Shown: piece after piece, positions 11,004-20,617 of the stretch
Position numbering within the stretch: the first letter of the stretch is position 1
Layout of the letters: each line of letters begins with the position of its first letter
NCBI GenBank assembly: GCA_003280185.1
Contig: QCFP01000001.1
Location: 71,911 to 135,910, forward strand
Reading direction: 5' to 3'
DNA length: 64,000 nt
Source: Prochlorococcus sp. AG-363-L02
GTDB taxonomy: Bacteria > Cyanobacteriota > Cyanobacteriia > PCC-6307 > Cyanobiaceae
The notes under the pieces: model-generated
Database searches by the model: none
What the model saw: the letters and a program-made list of their open reading frames with translations, nothing else
What the model was told of the DNA's origin: nothing
Program-made: the position numbers and the translations under genes

Positions 11004-11101
11004 TAATTGATGATTTAATTCGTTTGAGTGGTCGGTACTACATCTGGGGGAGTGGTCAATTTCTACACTGCCGCTAGCGTTGGATTAGTGAATCAGTCTC
11101 C

Positions 11102-11431
11102 ATGACACAGCTTCACGATTTACGGCTACGTCTTCTTGTTCAACAAGAAAGTGAGAACATTGCAAATGCTCAACCTTCAGACTTGGATCTTTCAGTGGTC
11201 CAGGCAAGGTGTCTTTGTTGGCTTGCCCTTTTGGCTGAGGCTCATGAGGATCAGGCCAGCGATGCTGAACGCAGGGGGGACACTGAGCAAGCCATGGGTT
11301 GGTTTGCAGATTCAATGCGACTTAGAGATGTGATTCAAGTTGTTACTACCATTGAGATCCCTTTACCTGATTCCATTGAAGGTGATCCATCAGAGGGCGA
11401 TTCCTCTGATGATTCCTCGATGGCGGCATAG
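11102..11431 (+). CDS. Conserved-looking hypothetical protein, acidic
   Basis: A 109-residue protein I do not recognise. The first ~80 residues look alpha-helical and amphipathic (DLSVVQARCLCWLALLAEAH), the tail is acidic and serine-rich (EGDPSEGDSSDDSS). No signal peptide or membrane segment is seen. It lies 37 bp upstream of another unknown acidic gene in the same direction. A similar acidic Ser/Asp stretch (DPSSDDSN) in the neighbour suggests a related role or co-evolution. Good codon use and an ATG start support a real gene. Confidence 0.7.
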   Translation: MTQLHDLRLRLLVQQESENIANAQPSDLDLSVVQARCLCWLALLAEAHEDQASDAERRGDTEQAMGWFADSMRLRDVIQVVTTIEIPLPDSIEGDPSEGDSSDDSSMAA

Positions 11432-11467
11432 TAGATGTCATGATAGTGAAGAGCTATAGGGACTTCG

Positions 11468-11923
11468 GTGCCTCAAGAGCCCTGCCAATGCCCTGACTGT
11501 CAAAAGTTTTATCGGGAGCATGATCGATTAATTCGAGAGTTCCCAACCTTGCGGCAGCAACAAGAACTCAATTGGGCTGCTTTGCAGTCCTTCAGAACTC
11601 TTGCAGGAAGAGTGCTTGAAGATCTCCAGAAACATCATTCACTCGAAAGTAGTGAATCTGGTAATGATCCCTCTTCTGACGACTCAAATACGCAGGATGT
11701 AGATGTCTTGCAGCAAGCTATTGCTGATCTTGAAAATATTAATGCTCACCTCTATTCAGTGGAAGCACTTATGGAGAGAGTTTTTGATGTAAAAGTTCCT
11801 GAAGAGGTTGAAGGAAAGTTTCGGGAATTAGCGGGTGAGTTAGCTCCAGATCCATTGAATGTTGATCGATTGAGATTGAATCGGCTTTTGCATCAGACTC
11901 CGGACTTGCCAGATAGAGGTTGA
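11468..11923 (+). CDS. Hypothetical protein with N-terminal CxCxxC motif
   Basis: A 151-residue protein starting at GTG. The N-terminus has CQCPDCQKFY (three closely spaced cysteines, possibly metal-binding), then a predicted helical, charged body with an acidic serine-rich linker (SGNDPSSDDSN) and ends DRLRLNRLLHQTPDLPDRG. No transmembrane segment. It probably forms an operon with the preceding unknown gene and is convergent with glgP, whose stop codon lies 28 bp away. I assign no function. Confidence 0.68.
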   Translation: MPQEPCQCPDCQKFYREHDRLIREFPTLRQQQELNWAALQSFRTLAGRVLEDLQKHHSLESSESGNDPSSDDSNTQDVDVLQQAIADLENINAHLYSVEALMERVFDVKVPEEVEGKFRELAGELAPDPLNVDRLRLNRLLHQTPDLPDRG

Positions 11924-11951
11924 CTTTTCTATTTTTTAAAACTCTTTTCAG

Positions 11952-14474
11952 TCAACGTACATCACAGGTAATTTCTACTGGAAGAGGCTCTACTTTCCAA
12001 ATCTTTTCGCAGTATTCACGAATCGATCGATCTGATGAGAAGAAACCCGATCTAGCAGTATTTAGTAATGCCATTCTGTTCCATTGTTCTGGGTTGTTCC
12101 ACGCCTGACTGACATTGTCTTGAGCCCTTAAATAATCTGCAAAATCAGCCATTACAAAAAATGGGTCTTCTCCTTTTAAGTTATTGAGGATTGGACGAAA
12201 TAGATCTCCATCACCATTACTAAAGTGGCCAATTTCAATTAGACGAATTGCTTCAGCGAGTTCTGGTAAAGCTTTGATATATTCGCTTGGGTTATAACCA
12301 ATACTGCGAAGTTGCATGATCTCAGATTCTGTTTTTCCAAATAGAAAGAAGTTCTCTTTGCCAACAAGCTCACGGATCTCAATATTTGCGCCATCTAGTG
12401 TGCCAATAGTAAGGGCACCATTCATAGCAAATTTCATATTTCCAGTCCCTGAAGCTTCCTTTCCTGCGGTTGAAATTTGTTCAGATAAGTCCGTAGCTGG
12501 ATATACTTTCTCGCCAAGCTTTACATTGTAATCTGGAAGGAAGATAACTCTTAATAGGCCATCCATATCTGGGTCAGAATTAATAATATCAGCGATGCCA
12601 TTGATTAGCCTGATTATTAACTTAGCCATATAATAACCAGGTGCGGCTTTGCCGCCAAAAATTATGGTTCTAGGGGCTATAGCTGTTGAAATACCATTTT
12701 TAATTCTAAGATATTGAGCAATTATTTGTAGAGCATTTAAGTGTTGCCGCTTGTACTGATGTATTCGTTTTACTTGTACATCAAACATGCTTGCTGGGTC
12801 TACTAAGACTCCTGTTTGCCTATGAATATAACCTGCTAGCTGTCTTTTACCGAGAAGTTTAGTTGCTCTAAAATCAGTTAAAAAATTTGTGTCATTTACT
12901 TTTTCTTCAAGCTTTTTAAGCAGTTCCATGTTAGTAATCCATTCTTCCCCTAATTGTTTATCAAGTAATTCAGAAAGAGATGGATTTGCTAAAGCAACCC
13001 ATCTACGGGGAGTAACACCATTAGTTACATTTGTAAATTTATTGGGCCATAATTTTGCGAATTCAGGAAATAACTGTCTTTTAATTAAATCAGAATGTAG
13101 AGCTGCTACACCATTTACTTTTTGAGCTCCAATTGTTGCTAGGTTTGCCATTCTAATTGCTTTGCAATTATCTTCATCAATAATTGATAATTTTCTAAGG
13201 ATTAAATCATTTCCTGGATATCTTAGCCTGACTTGTTGCAGAAATCTTCGGTTGATTTCATAAATTATTTCTAGATGACGAGGTAAAAGACTTTTGAAGA
13301 GATTTAAATCCCATTTTTCTAATGCTTCTGGTAGAAGAGTGTGGTTGGTATAAGCGACTGATTTTGTTGTTATGTCCCAAGCTTTGTCCCACTCAAAGTG
13401 ATGAATATCGATAAGAAGACGCATTAGTTCTGCAACTGCAATTGCTGGGTGCGTGTCATTAAGTTGAACGGTCCAATGCTTTGGAAAATCTTCTAGTGGG
13501 AGAGATCTTTTGTCCATGCTCCTCAACATGTCCTGCAAAGAGCAGCTCACAAAGAAATGTTGTTGTTTTAATCGAAGTCTTCGTCCTTCATCTGTTCCAT
13601 CATTTGGGTATAAGACTTTAGAAAGTGTTTCGGATCCAACCTTTTCTTCAACTGCTCCGTAATAGTCTCCAATATTGAAGGCATAAAAATCAAAGCTTTC
13701 TGTTGCATCGGCCCTCCATAGCCTTAGCCGATTACAAGTGTTGACTCTATATCCAAGCATTGGCACATCGTGTGGAACCCCTATTGCATGTTCACCGGCT
13801 ACCCAGCGAGAACGATATTTTCCTTTCTCGTCAATGTAATTTTCAGTATGTCCTCCAAAGCCCACTAAACATGATTCATCTGGTTGGGGGAGCTCCCATG
13901 GCCATCCTCCTTTGAGCCATTTATCAGTTACTTCCACTTGCCAGCCATTCCGTATTAGCTGATTAAAGATTCCAAATTCGTAACGTATTCCGTATCCGAT
14001 CGCAGGCACTTGAAGACTCGCAAGAGATTCCATATAGCAAGCTGCTAGTCGTCCAAGGCCACCATTGCCTAGTCCAGGTTCTTCCTCTACCTCTAAAATA
14101 TGATTAAGTGATTCAATACCAAAACGATTGAGTGCCTGCTCTGCTTCTTTTTGAATACCAAGATTCAAAAGGTTGTTATTTAGTTGTGGACCAATTAAAA
14201 ATTCGGCAGATAAATAAGCAACGCTTTTTTGAGGTCTTGCTCTAATTGCTTCAAGAGTTGCCAAATAGCGCGTCATCAGACGATCTCTTATGGCATAACT
14301 CAAAGCCATGTATAGATCGTGAAGACTTGCTGTTGGGGCAAGCTTTCCTAAGGTAAAAAAAAGGTGTTCTGTCATGCCATCAAAGACGGCATTTGCATCG
14401 ATTCCTGCTCTCTCTGGGTCTGCGTAGCAGCCTGGGGTTGGAAGACGCAGGTCTAATGGCTCGGAATTGCTCAT
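11952..14474 (-). CDS. glgP: Glycogen phosphorylase
   Basis: An 840-residue member of glycosyltransferase family 35. It releases glucose-1-phosphate from glycogen, the night-time carbon store of the cell. Visible are KSVAYLSAEFLIG, the LGNGGLGRLAACYMES segment, the VTNGVTPRRW motif and the pyridoxal-phosphate site EASGTGNMKFAMNG with its lysine, followed by GTLDGANIEI. Length and order are normal for bacterial phosphorylases. It has a divergent 244-bp upstream region shared with the antiporter gene. Confidence 0.96.
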   Translation of the reverse strand: MSNSEPLDLRLPTPGCYADPERAGIDANAVFDGMTEHLFFTLGKLAPTASLHDLYMALSYAIRDRLMTRYLATLEAIRARPQKSVAYLSAEFLIGPQLNNNLLNLGIQKEAEQALNRFGIESLNHILEVEEEPGLGNGGLGRLAACYMESLASLQVPAIGYGIRYEFGIFNQLIRNGWQVEVTDKWLKGGWPWELPQPDESCLVGFGGHTENYIDEKGKYRSRWVAGEHAIGVPHDVPMLGYRVNTCNRLRLWRADATESFDFYAFNIGDYYGAVEEKVGSETLSKVLYPNDGTDEGRRLRLKQQHFFVSCSLQDMLRSMDKRSLPLEDFPKHWTVQLNDTHPAIAVAELMRLLIDIHHFEWDKAWDITTKSVAYTNHTLLPEALEKWDLNLFKSLLPRHLEIIYEINRRFLQQVRLRYPGNDLILRKLSIIDEDNCKAIRMANLATIGAQKVNGVAALHSDLIKRQLFPEFAKLWPNKFTNVTNGVTPRRWVALANPSLSELLDKQLGEEWITNMELLKKLEEKVNDTNFLTDFRATKLLGKRQLAGYIHRQTGVLVDPASMFDVQVKRIHQYKRQHLNALQIIAQYLRIKNGISTAIAPRTIIFGGKAAPGYYMAKLIIRLINGIADIINSDPDMDGLLRVIFLPDYNVKLGEKVYPATDLSEQISTAGKEASGTGNMKFAMNGALTIGTLDGANIEIRELVGKENFFLFGKTESEIMQLRSIGYNPSEYIKALPELAEAIRLIEIGHFSNGDGDLFRPILNNLKGEDPFFVMADFADYLRAQDNVSQAWNNPEQWNRMALLNTARSGFFSSDRSIREYCEKIWKVEPLPVEITCDVR

Positions 14475-14718
14475 GAATTGCTTAGAAGTTTTCGCAGGGT
14501 TGATTCACTTGAAGGGTGGTGTGATTTAGAGAATGCTTTCTATTAGATCAATCGGTAATTTTCAAAAGACGCTAGCTCTACTTTCGTAATCAGTTGGCAA
14601 GTGACATCAGATCAACACTTGATTAGATGTTGATGATTATCGGAATATCAACTGACTACCATTTTCAAGTCACTCGGTCACGTATGTTTCTTAACTGAGA
14701 ATTTCAAGAAAAGACCTC

Positions 14719-16092
14719 ATGTGTTTTCCCCCATTCCTTTCAGTACTAAGCACCCATGATGTAGAGGTGGCTGAAACACTGATTGGGGTGATTAATTTCT
14801 TACTTATTTTTGTAGCCGCAAGAACCTTTGCAGAGGTCTTAGTAAGGCTCAGCTTACCTACGATTGTTGGTGAATTGTTGGCAGGGGTTGTTATAGGTGC
14901 TTCTGGATTGCATTTACTTATGCCACCTACTACTAATGCACAATTGAATGAAGGGTTTGTAAATTTGATAAGTTCATTGGCATCTGTGCCACCTGAAGCA
15001 GTACCAGATCTTTATTTTGAAACTTTCCCATCACTTCAGGCTGTAGCAACTCTTGGTTTATATGCATTGTTATTCCTTACGGGCTTAGAAAGTGAGCTCG
15101 AAGAGCTTGTTGCAGTTGGTGTTCAGGCATTCACAGTTGCAATGGCTGGAGTGATTCTCCCGTTTGCTTTGGGAACTTTTGGGTTGATGTTTATTTTTCA
15201 GGTTGATTTGATTCCGGCAGTTTTTGCTGGGGCTTCTATGACTGCTACGAGCATTGGAATTACAGCTAGTGTTTTTGGTGAACTTGGTTTTCTCAAAACT
15301 CGTGAAGGGCAGATAGTTATTGGTGCAGCAGTCCTTGATGACATTTTGGGAATAGTTATTCTTGCAGTAGTTGTGGCCTTGGCGACTGGCGGAGCCTTGG
15401 AGATCGCGCCTATTCTCAAGCTGGTAGGTGCAGCCACTTTATTTGTGATTGGAGCAATCGCTCTCAGTAGAACTGCTGCCCCTGGCTTTGATTGGTTACT
15501 TGAGAGGTTGAAAGCTCCAGGGGCAGTGGTTGTTGCCTCTTTTGTCATTCTTGTACTGAGTTGTTTTGTCGCGACGGCTATCGGATTGGAGGCAGCATTA
15601 GGAGCCTTCGCTGCTGGTTTGATTTTGAGTAGCTCTAAGAACAACCATGCGATTCAACAGTCGGTGCTTCCACTGGTTTCTCTTTTCGCAACAATCTTTT
15701 TTGTGTTAGTCGGAGCTGGAATGGATCTGTCTGTGATCAATCCTCTTGATCCAACTAGTCGTTCAGCACTTGTGGTGGCTGGATTTATGTTGATTGTTGC
15801 GATTGTGGGCAAAATTGCTGCAGGTTGGTCTTTCATTATTGATAAACCTACAGATCGGCTGGTTGTTGGACTAGGAATGATGCCCAGAGGAGAGGTTGGT
15901 TTGATTTTTCTTGGACTTGGGACTAGTGCTGGCTTATTAACACCTTCTCTTGAGGCAGCAGTTTTATTAATGGTTATAGGTACTACTTTTCTGGCACCAG
16001 TCTTACTAAGAGTTGTTTTAAAGGATAAAACCCCTGGAGGAGGTAATTCCATTCCTGACGATGTAGCCGCAAATCCTGTTGGTCTTGTCTAA
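14719..16092 (+). CDS. Monovalent cation/proton antiporter, CPA2 (Kef/NapA-like) family
   Basis: A 457-residue integral membrane protein with about a dozen hydrophobic segments. The family signature is visible: LSLPTIVGELLAGVVIGASGL in the first transport helices, GLESELEEL, AGASMTATSIGITASVFGELG (threonine-rich crossing), and the acidic pair VLDDILGIVIL expected for Na+/H+ exchange. It should exchange Na+ or K+ for protons across the plasma membrane. No C-terminal TrkA domain is present. Specific ion is inference. Confidence 0.88.
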   Translation: MCFPPFLSVLSTHDVEVAETLIGVINFLLIFVAARTFAEVLVRLSLPTIVGELLAGVVIGASGLHLLMPPTTNAQLNEGFVNLISSLASVPPEAVPDLYFETFPSLQAVATLGLYALLFLTGLESELEELVAVGVQAFTVAMAGVILPFALGTFGLMFIFQVDLIPAVFAGASMTATSIGITASVFGELGFLKTREGQIVIGAAVLDDILGIVILAVVVALATGGALEIAPILKLVGAATLFVIGAIALSRTAAPGFDWLLERLKAPGAVVVASFVILVLSCFVATAIGLEAALGAFAAGLILSSSKNNHAIQQSVLPLVSLFATIFFVLVGAGMDLSVINPLDPTSRSALVVAGFMLIVAIVGKIAAGWSFIIDKPTDRLVVGLGMMPRGEVGLIFLGLGTSAGLLTPSLEAAVLLMVIGTTFLAPVLLRVVLKDKTPGGGNSIPDDVAANPVGLV

Positions 16093-16180
16093 AGTCCATA
16101 TCTCTGAGTGAATTTACTGTGGTCTTCCGGGACTTTGGCCCATAGTTTTTTCACCCTTTTCACAGTTAGCTCATTTTTGA

Positions 16181-17131
16181 ATGTCTTCTTTAGTTGCCAG
16201 TCCAAATTCCCCTTGGAGTTATTTAGGTTTTGACGTCTTTTCAGTTAGTAATACCTCTGAAAATCTCACTTTAGATAGACCTTATAAAGTTAACCCAGCA
16301 GTCTTGCTAGTACATGGTTTTGGAGCATCTACAGACCATTGGCGGCATAACATTCCATTCTTAGCAAGAACCCATGAGGTCCATGCAATTGATTTACTCG
16401 GTTTTGGTAGGAGCGCTAAGCCTTCTGAATTGAATTATGGAGGAGATCTTTGGAAGGATCAGGTTGTTGCGTATGTAAAAGAACGGATTGGAAGACCAAC
16501 TGTAATTGTCGGGAACTCTCTAGGCGGATATGCAGCACTTGCAGCAGGGGCTGCACTTGATACACAATCCGCTGGTGTTGTTTTGCTTAATGCTGCAGGT
16601 TATTTCAGTGATGAAAAGTTTGCGCCTAAGCCGAAGGACCTGAATTCGAGAATTCGCCGAATGATTCTGAAAGGTCTGTCTAGAGATATTTTGGTGAATT
16701 GGTTAATTTATCCATTAATACAACGTCTGATTTTTGAGAACTTACGTAGACCTGCGGCGATTAGGAGAACTCTTCAGCAGGTTTACATTGATTCAACCAA
16801 TGTTGATGATGATCTTGTTGAATCAATCCATAGGCCCTCTCTCGATCCTGGAGCATTTCAAGTCTTTCGAAAGGTTTTTCAAGCAAGAGGTTTACAGGGA
16901 AAGCCCTTGGATGCATTGTTTAATGATTTGAAAGCTCCTCTTTTATTGCTTTGGGGTGATAATGATCCATGGTTGAGGAATGCTAAATCTAAACAAGATA
17001 AATTTCGTTTGTTTGCACAAAAGGCCTCTTTAGAATTTAAAGAAGTCCTTATAAATGCAGGACATTGCCCACATGATGAAGTGCCCGACAGAGTTAATGA
17101 AGAAATGCTTCTTTGGCTTTATCAGAAATAA
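16181..17131 (+). CDS. Alpha/beta-fold hydrolase
   Basis: A 316-residue alpha/beta hydrolase. The oxyanion region is VHGFGAST, the nucleophile elbow is GNSLGGYAA (serine), the acid is in LLWGDNDPWL and the histidine in NAGHCPHDE, so the catalytic triad is complete. Substrate unknown; related cyanobacterial proteins include lipases, epoxide hydrolase-like and haloperoxidase-like enzymes. It is followed after 38 bp by an epimerase-like gene in the same direction. Confidence 0.88.
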   Translation: MSSLVASPNSPWSYLGFDVFSVSNTSENLTLDRPYKVNPAVLLVHGFGASTDHWRHNIPFLARTHEVHAIDLLGFGRSAKPSELNYGGDLWKDQVVAYVKERIGRPTVIVGNSLGGYAALAAGAALDTQSAGVVLLNAAGYFSDEKFAPKPKDLNSRIRRMILKGLSRDILVNWLIYPLIQRLIFENLRRPAAIRRTLQQVYIDSTNVDDDLVESIHRPSLDPGAFQVFRKVFQARGLQGKPLDALFNDLKAPLLLLWGDNDPWLRNAKSKQDKFRLFAQKASLEFKEVLINAGHCPHDEVPDRVNEEMLLWLYQK

Positions 17132-17169
17132 AGTAATTAGAATAATTTTTTTACTTTCAGAACGAAATT

Positions 17170-18018
17170 ATGATTTTTTTGAAGAAAGATTTACCTTACG
17201 AACATTGGGAAATATCACAAGAGGATACTGGTAATCGATTAAGAATAGTTCCTGAACGTGGCGGTTTAATTACTCAGTGGTTTTGCAATGGTCGTGATGT
17301 CATTTATTTTGATGGAAATAGGTTTTTACAAAAATCTAAAAGTGTTCGCGGTGGGATTCCTATTCTTTTTCCTATTTGTGGAAGTCTTGTGGATGGATCT
17401 GTGCAATTACTGGATCAATCTTTTTCAATACCACAGCATGGATTTGCAAGGGATTGTAAATGGGAGCTGACTCCTACGAAAGATCAAAAAGGTGTTCTGC
17501 TTAGCTTGACTGAAAATACAAAGACATTATCTCTTTTCCCGTACCATTTCTTAATTGAGATGGAGATATTCCTCATGCAGAGTTCTATTGACTTTAAGAT
17601 CACAATTTTCAATAGAAGTAAAGATATGATGCCTTTTTCTTTTGGTTTACACCCTTATTTTAAGGTAATGGACTTGAAAGAAATAAAAATCGAAGGTTTG
17701 CGCTCTAAGTGTATGAATCATTTAACTATGATCGAAAGTGATACAGAACTCGAGCTTTCTTATTTAGAAAAGGGAATCGACTTTCTTTCTAGTCCACTAG
17801 AGACAGTTACTCTGGTTGACTTTTTGGCGAATAAAAAGATAAAAGTTCTTTTTGAAAAGCCAATGGACCTAGGTGTTATATGGACAGATCCTCCAAGAAG
17901 TATGGTTTGTATAGAACCTTGGACTAGTCCAAGGAATTCATTAAACAGTGGCGACCGCCTTCAATTTATTAAGCCTGGCTGTAAGCAAGAAATGAGATGT
18001 AGCTTTCTTGAATGTTGA
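17170..18018 (+). CDS. Aldose 1-epimerase / hexose-6-phosphate mutarotase-like protein
   Basis: A 282-residue galactose mutarotase-fold protein. Active-site landmarks of the YeaD-like branch are visible: RGGIPILFPICG, QHGFARDCKWEL (first histidine), FGLHPYFKV (second histidine) and the catalytic glutamate in CIEPWTSPRNSLNSG. It should interconvert alpha and beta anomers of an aldose or hexose-6-phosphate. Its stop codon directly abuts the convergent glcE gene (0-bp gap). Confidence 0.85.
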   Translation: MIFLKKDLPYEHWEISQEDTGNRLRIVPERGGLITQWFCNGRDVIYFDGNRFLQKSKSVRGGIPILFPICGSLVDGSVQLLDQSFSIPQHGFARDCKWELTPTKDQKGVLLSLTENTKTLSLFPYHFLIEMEIFLMQSSIDFKITIFNRSKDMMPFSFGLHPYFKVMDLKEIKIEGLRSKCMNHLTMIESDTELELSYLEKGIDFLSSPLETVTLVDFLANKKIKVLFEKPMDLGVIWTDPPRSMVCIEPWTSPRNSLNSGDRLQFIKPGCKQEMRCSFLEC

Positions 18019-19248
18019 TTAACTACTTACTCCAGGCAGTCTACCTATTGCAATTTGATTCTTCGGATCAAATTGTTTTTTAATAGCTTTAATCAAAGCT
18101 GCCGATGGTGAATTGGTCCAAGCGCTTATTCTATTGATCGTGTTAGATGGTTGAATTAAAATGACAACCTGACCGCCTAGCTTTGTTATTTTATTCCTGA
18201 GTCTACTTATATCGTCTGTTGACTTTAAGTAATTGGATGCTTGCGCATTAACTTCCCAACCTTCACCCAGGCCTGTTCCTGCTCCGAAACGCCATTCCCA
18301 ACAACTTAGAGAATTCAATTCCTCACTATTTATAAGTTCTATGATCATCGATGGGGGCATATTTATACGTAAAAGAAAGTTAATTTTTCCAGTTGAAAGG
18401 TTTTCGCTTGTATTATCTAGATTGGGAGGCCCATCCCATTCTTGATGTTGAGTTTTTAGTTCGTGCTTATTTGCTAATCTTTGTATACCTTCTATTTGAT
18501 CTTTTAACGCTTTATTGGTAACACTTGCTAAGCCTAATTGCAAATGCCATATCTTGATAGTTTCTTTTTTCCAGTCAATATATTCAGGTGTGAAACTTGA
18601 ATTAAGTAGCTCAGAACGGAAGGATTCGATGTTTTGCAATTTGCCATTAATAGTTAAATAGCTATGAGCGGATTTGATTGGTTCAGTTCTTAAAGTTAAT
18701 TGTGTAATGAATGCCAAGCTTCCCCAACTTCCACAAAGTAATCTCATTAAGTCATATCCAGCAACGTTTTTGACTACTTGGCCACCAGCATGTGCCTCTA
18801 ATCCATCACTACGTATTAGCCCTATCCCAATCAATTGATCGCGCACTCCTAAATGTTTTTGACGCAAACTTCCTGAAAGGCCCCTAGCAATTAATCCACC
18901 AATAGTGCCAGTGCTTTTGGGTTTCAATATGGGAGAGCTACCCCATGGCCAGTCAACTGCAAGCCATTGACCTTTTTCAGAGAGTGTTTTTTGCAGCTCG
19001 GTTAGCGATAGGCCTGCTTGAACGGTAATTGTTAGATCATCTATTGCATGATGGATAATTTGATTTATTCCTCGAGAGCTGATTGCTTGTGAATCTCCAT
19101 TGATGGGAGGCCCCCAATTCATTCGAGAATTCATTCCACAAGGATGCCAGGGCTTATTTTCCTTATGGAGTTCTGCAACAATTTCAGCTAGCTCCTGTGA
19201 TGATGTAGGTGCCATTGCGATGGCATTTTTTTGTGATTCTTGCTTCAA
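18019..19248 (-). CDS. glcE: Glycolate oxidase FAD-binding subunit GlcE
   Basis: A 409-residue FAD-linked oxidase. The PCMH-type FAD segment is visible: PWHPCGMNSRMNWG, the STGTIGGLIARGLSG motif and GGQVVKNVAGYDLMRLLCGS. Such proteins pair with GlcD and GlcF in glycolate dehydrogenase, which oxidises glycolate from photorespiration. glcF is at 20582-21937 on the same strand, separated by a sugar-acid kinase gene on the opposite strand; glcD is not in the window. The start is 13 bp from the divergent kinase start. Confidence 0.88.
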   Translation of the reverse strand: MKQESQKNAIAMAPTSSQELAEIVAELHKENKPWHPCGMNSRMNWGPPINGDSQAISSRGINQIIHHAIDDLTITVQAGLSLTELQKTLSEKGQWLAVDWPWGSSPILKPKSTGTIGGLIARGLSGSLRQKHLGVRDQLIGIGLIRSDGLEAHAGGQVVKNVAGYDLMRLLCGSWGSLAFITQLTLRTEPIKSAHSYLTINGKLQNIESFRSELLNSSFTPEYIDWKKETIKIWHLQLGLASVTNKALKDQIEGIQRLANKHELKTQHQEWDGPPNLDNTSENLSTGKINFLLRINMPPSMIIELINSEELNSLSCWEWRFGAGTGLGEGWEVNAQASNYLKSTDDISRLRNKITKLGGQVVILIQPSNTINRISAWTNSPSAALIKAIKKQFDPKNQIAIGRLPGVSS

Positions 19249-19261
19249 GGCACTTGGTGTT

Positions 19262-20617
19262 ATGAAGATTGTTGTGATTGACGATGATCCGACTGGATCT
19301 CAGACGGTTTATGGATGCCCTTTGTTGCTTTCTTGGGAGTTGAACGTTCTTAGAGAGGGATTGCGAAAAAATACACCATTAATGTTTGTATTAGCTAATT
19401 CACGGGCTTTGCTTGCAGAAGAAGCCTCAAAGCGTATTAAAGATATTTGTTTTGCTTTGAAGGAGGCAATTAGAGCAGAAAACTTATCTCAAAGCGAGGT
19501 TTTGTTAATTAGCAGAGGTGATTCCACTTTGCGAGGTCATTGGGTTCTTGAGCCAAAAGTGATTGCTCAGGAGTTTGGACCCTTTGATGCAACGCTACAT
19601 GTGCCAGCTTTTTTTGAGGGAGGTCGTACAACAATTAATGGCGTTCATTTCCTTGATGGCGTTCCTGTTCATATGACTGAATTTGCTTCAGATCAATTGT
19701 TCGGATATAGCACTAGTGACCTCGCAAAGTGGTTGCAAGAAAAAAGTCAAGGCTCAATAGTTTCTTCAACTGTCAAGAAGATAACTCTTACTCAGCTTGA
19801 TTCTGCTGTTAATAGTTCTAAGGGAAAGCAAGATTTAAAAAGACTTTTGGACTCTTTTACTGATAATCAAAATGTGGTTGTAGATGCTCTTAGATCAGAA
19901 CAACTTTGTGCTTTGGCAGAAGTAGTTAGAAGTTTGATAGGCAAAAAACAATTTTTATTTCGATCTGCAGCTAGCTTTATCAACTCCCTTTCGGAATTAG
20001 CTCCAAGAATTTTGCCGGAAAATGAAATCTCTTCTCTTCGACGCCATGATTCATTTGGCAATTCGTTGCCAGGAATGGTTCTTGTTGGTTCGCATGTGAA
20101 TTTGACTGACTTACAGCTAGAAACACTTCTTGAATGTAATCAATGCATAGGGATTGAATTACCTGTTGCTAAGCTTGCCACTATATTTAAGACCGAAAAG
20201 AAAGAATTACTTTTGAAGGATTTAGAGTTATATCTTACAACAAGAATTCAAGAACTTCTGGCAGAAGGTAAAACACCTGTATTCTATACTACTCGCGGAG
20301 AGATATGTTTTTCTGAAGTCAAACAAAGATTAGATTTTGGATATTTCCTGGCAAGAATGATGGCTAGAGTTGCAGGCTCTATAGCTCCTAAGCTGGGCTA
20401 TTTGATTAGTAAAGGTGGTGTTACTACAAATGTATTGTTGAAAGAGGGGTTGGATTTAAAATTAGTTAATTTGAGTGGTCAGATCTTGCCCGGACTTTCA
20501 ATTGTTATGACTTCTAGTAAAGGCAGTGTATCGGATTTACCTATTGTGACATTCCCAGGGAACCTGGGGAATAGAGAGACATTAATTCATGCTTGGCGAA
20601 TTATAGAGTCCTGCTGA
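19262..20617 (+). CDS. Four-carbon acid sugar kinase family protein (DUF1537)
   Basis: A 451-residue protein starting MKIVVIDDDPTGSQTVYG at 19262. The N-terminal DDPTG motif, the SRGDSTLRGHWVLEP segment, the C-terminal LISKGGVTTNVLL and the FPGNLGN tail match the DUF1537/OtnK-like kinase family, which phosphorylates four-carbon sugar acids such as threonate or erythronate. It sits between glcE and glcF on the opposite strand and overlaps the 3' end of glcF by 36 bp, which suggests a link to glycolate or 2-phosphoglycolate-type acid metabolism; that link is inference. Confidence 0.85.
   Translation: MKIVVIDDDPTGSQTVYGCPLLLSWELNVLREGLRKNTPLMFVLANSRALLAEEASKRIKDICFALKEAIRAENLSQSEVLLISRGDSTLRGHWVLEPKVIAQEFGPFDATLHVPAFFEGGRTTINGVHFLDGVPVHMTEFASDQLFGYSTSDLAKWLQEKSQGSIVSSTVKKITLTQLDSAVNSSKGKQDLKRLLDSFTDNQNVVVDALRSEQLCALAEVVRSLIGKKQFLFRSAASFINSLSELAPRILPENEISSLRRHDSFGNSLPGMVLVGSHVNLTDLQLETLLECNQCIGIELPVAKLATIFKTEKKELLLKDLELYLTTRIQELLAEGKTPVFYTTRGEICFSEVKQRLDFGYFLARMMARVAGSIAPKLGYLISKGGVTTNVLLKEGLDLKLVNLSGQILPGLSIVMTSSKGSVSDLPIVTFPGNLGNRETLIHAWRIIESC

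Noticed and set aside
15198..16052. Two long minus-strand frames opposite the antiporter gene
   Set aside because: They are shadows of the membrane protein, rich in Ala, Thr, Pro and Ile, with no motif.
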